From positions 1 to 51,926 of the forward strand of contig CAYZED010000020.1 in assembly GCA_964477445.1 (NCBI GenBank): DNA of 51,926 nt. Reading direction: 5' to 3'. Under the pieces are notes generated by a model. That model was not told where the DNA came from, did not search any database, and saw only the letters and a program-made list of their open reading frames with translations. Within the stretch, counting starts at the first letter, position 1, and the number at the start of each line of letters is the position of its first letter. Position numbers and translations under genes: made by a program. Shown here piece after piece: positions 51,898 through 51,926 of the stretch. Source of the stretch: CAYZED01 sp964477445 (GTDB lineage: Bacteria; Bacillota; Clostridia; Lutisporales; Lutisporaceae).

Positions 51898-51919
51898 GCT
51901 ATACGAATTTTCGTGTAGC
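51898..51919. terminator. Inverted repeat near the window end, possible terminator
   Basis: GCTATACGAA and TTCGTGTAGC form a 10-bp stem with one G-U pair. No T-run follows inside the window, so a terminator is uncertain. Confidence 0.35.
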
Positions 51920-51926
51920 CCAGTTA

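Noticed and set aside
1..51926. tRNA, rRNA genes, insertion sequences or prophage
   Set aside because: None recognised: no transposase, integrase, phage structural genes, or cloverleaf-like segments were seen.

Overview
The window reads as a draft contig from a low-GC, Gram-positive, strictly anaerobic member of the Clostridia that ferments amino acids. This is inferred from AT-rich DNA, strong GGAGG-type ribosome binding sites, a T-box leader, CdaA/CdaR/UppP cell-envelope genes, a trimeric bifurcating-type [FeFe] hydrogenase (HydABC plus HydF), and a 2-oxoacid:ferredoxin oxidoreductase linked to phosphate butyryltransferase and butyrate kinase. No species can be named from the sequence alone. 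Two N-runs (8205-8304 and 49531-49540) and single-base frame breaks in leuS and moaC show draft quality.

Layout. 1-5134 (minus): an operon of three exported proteins: an NHL-repeat protein, a FecR-domain protein with a very long Pro-Thr linker, and a large Ig-like repeat protein cut by the window edge. 5421-6539: a decayed flotillin gene and a YgjP-type metallopeptidase. 6724-11985 (minus): ptb, buk, a P-loop ATPase and the four subunits of a VOR-type oxidoreductase, behind a near-perfect sigma-54 promoter. 12230-13386: an Abi-family gene followed by a hairpin-rich non-coding stretch with its own sigma-70-type promoter. 13431-21951 (minus): response regulator-HDOD, phosphoesterase, a PAS-PAS-AAA-Fis sigma-54 activator, an FAD protein, cdaR, cdaA and uppP. 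22129-29966 (minus): MATE exporter, helD with a small leader gene, two TPM proteins, a Gly-rich membrane protein, LemA and an unknown exported protein. 30037-37253 (minus): copA, a candidate small RNA, leuS with T-box, a SanA-like protein and a radical SAM protein. 37356-40652 (plus): a pantothenate operon (panG-like, panB, panC, panD) behind a leader with competing hairpins. 40657-47543: a DUF2157 membrane protein, hydCBA, and divergent hydF. 47593-51848 (minus): a solute-binding/GGDEF sensor, moaC, and an AAA_14/DUF4143 ATPase with four 23-bp repeats upstream.

How the genes fit together (inference from families). Branched-chain 2-oxoacids from amino-acid fermentation would be oxidised by the VOR complex to acyl-CoA and reduced ferredoxin. 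Ptb and Buk turn the acyl-CoA into a free acid plus ATP, and HydABC disposes of electrons from ferredoxin and NADH as H2. The sigma-54 activator at 15670-17388 is a natural candidate to drive the sigma-54 promoter in front of ptb.

The most interesting non-coding signals are the Abi-linked RNA (12385-12450), the pan leader switch (37499-37579), the short promoter-hairpin-terminator unit before copA (32476-32594), the 23-bp repeats before the AAA_14 gene, and the hairpin between a 57-residue ORF and helD.
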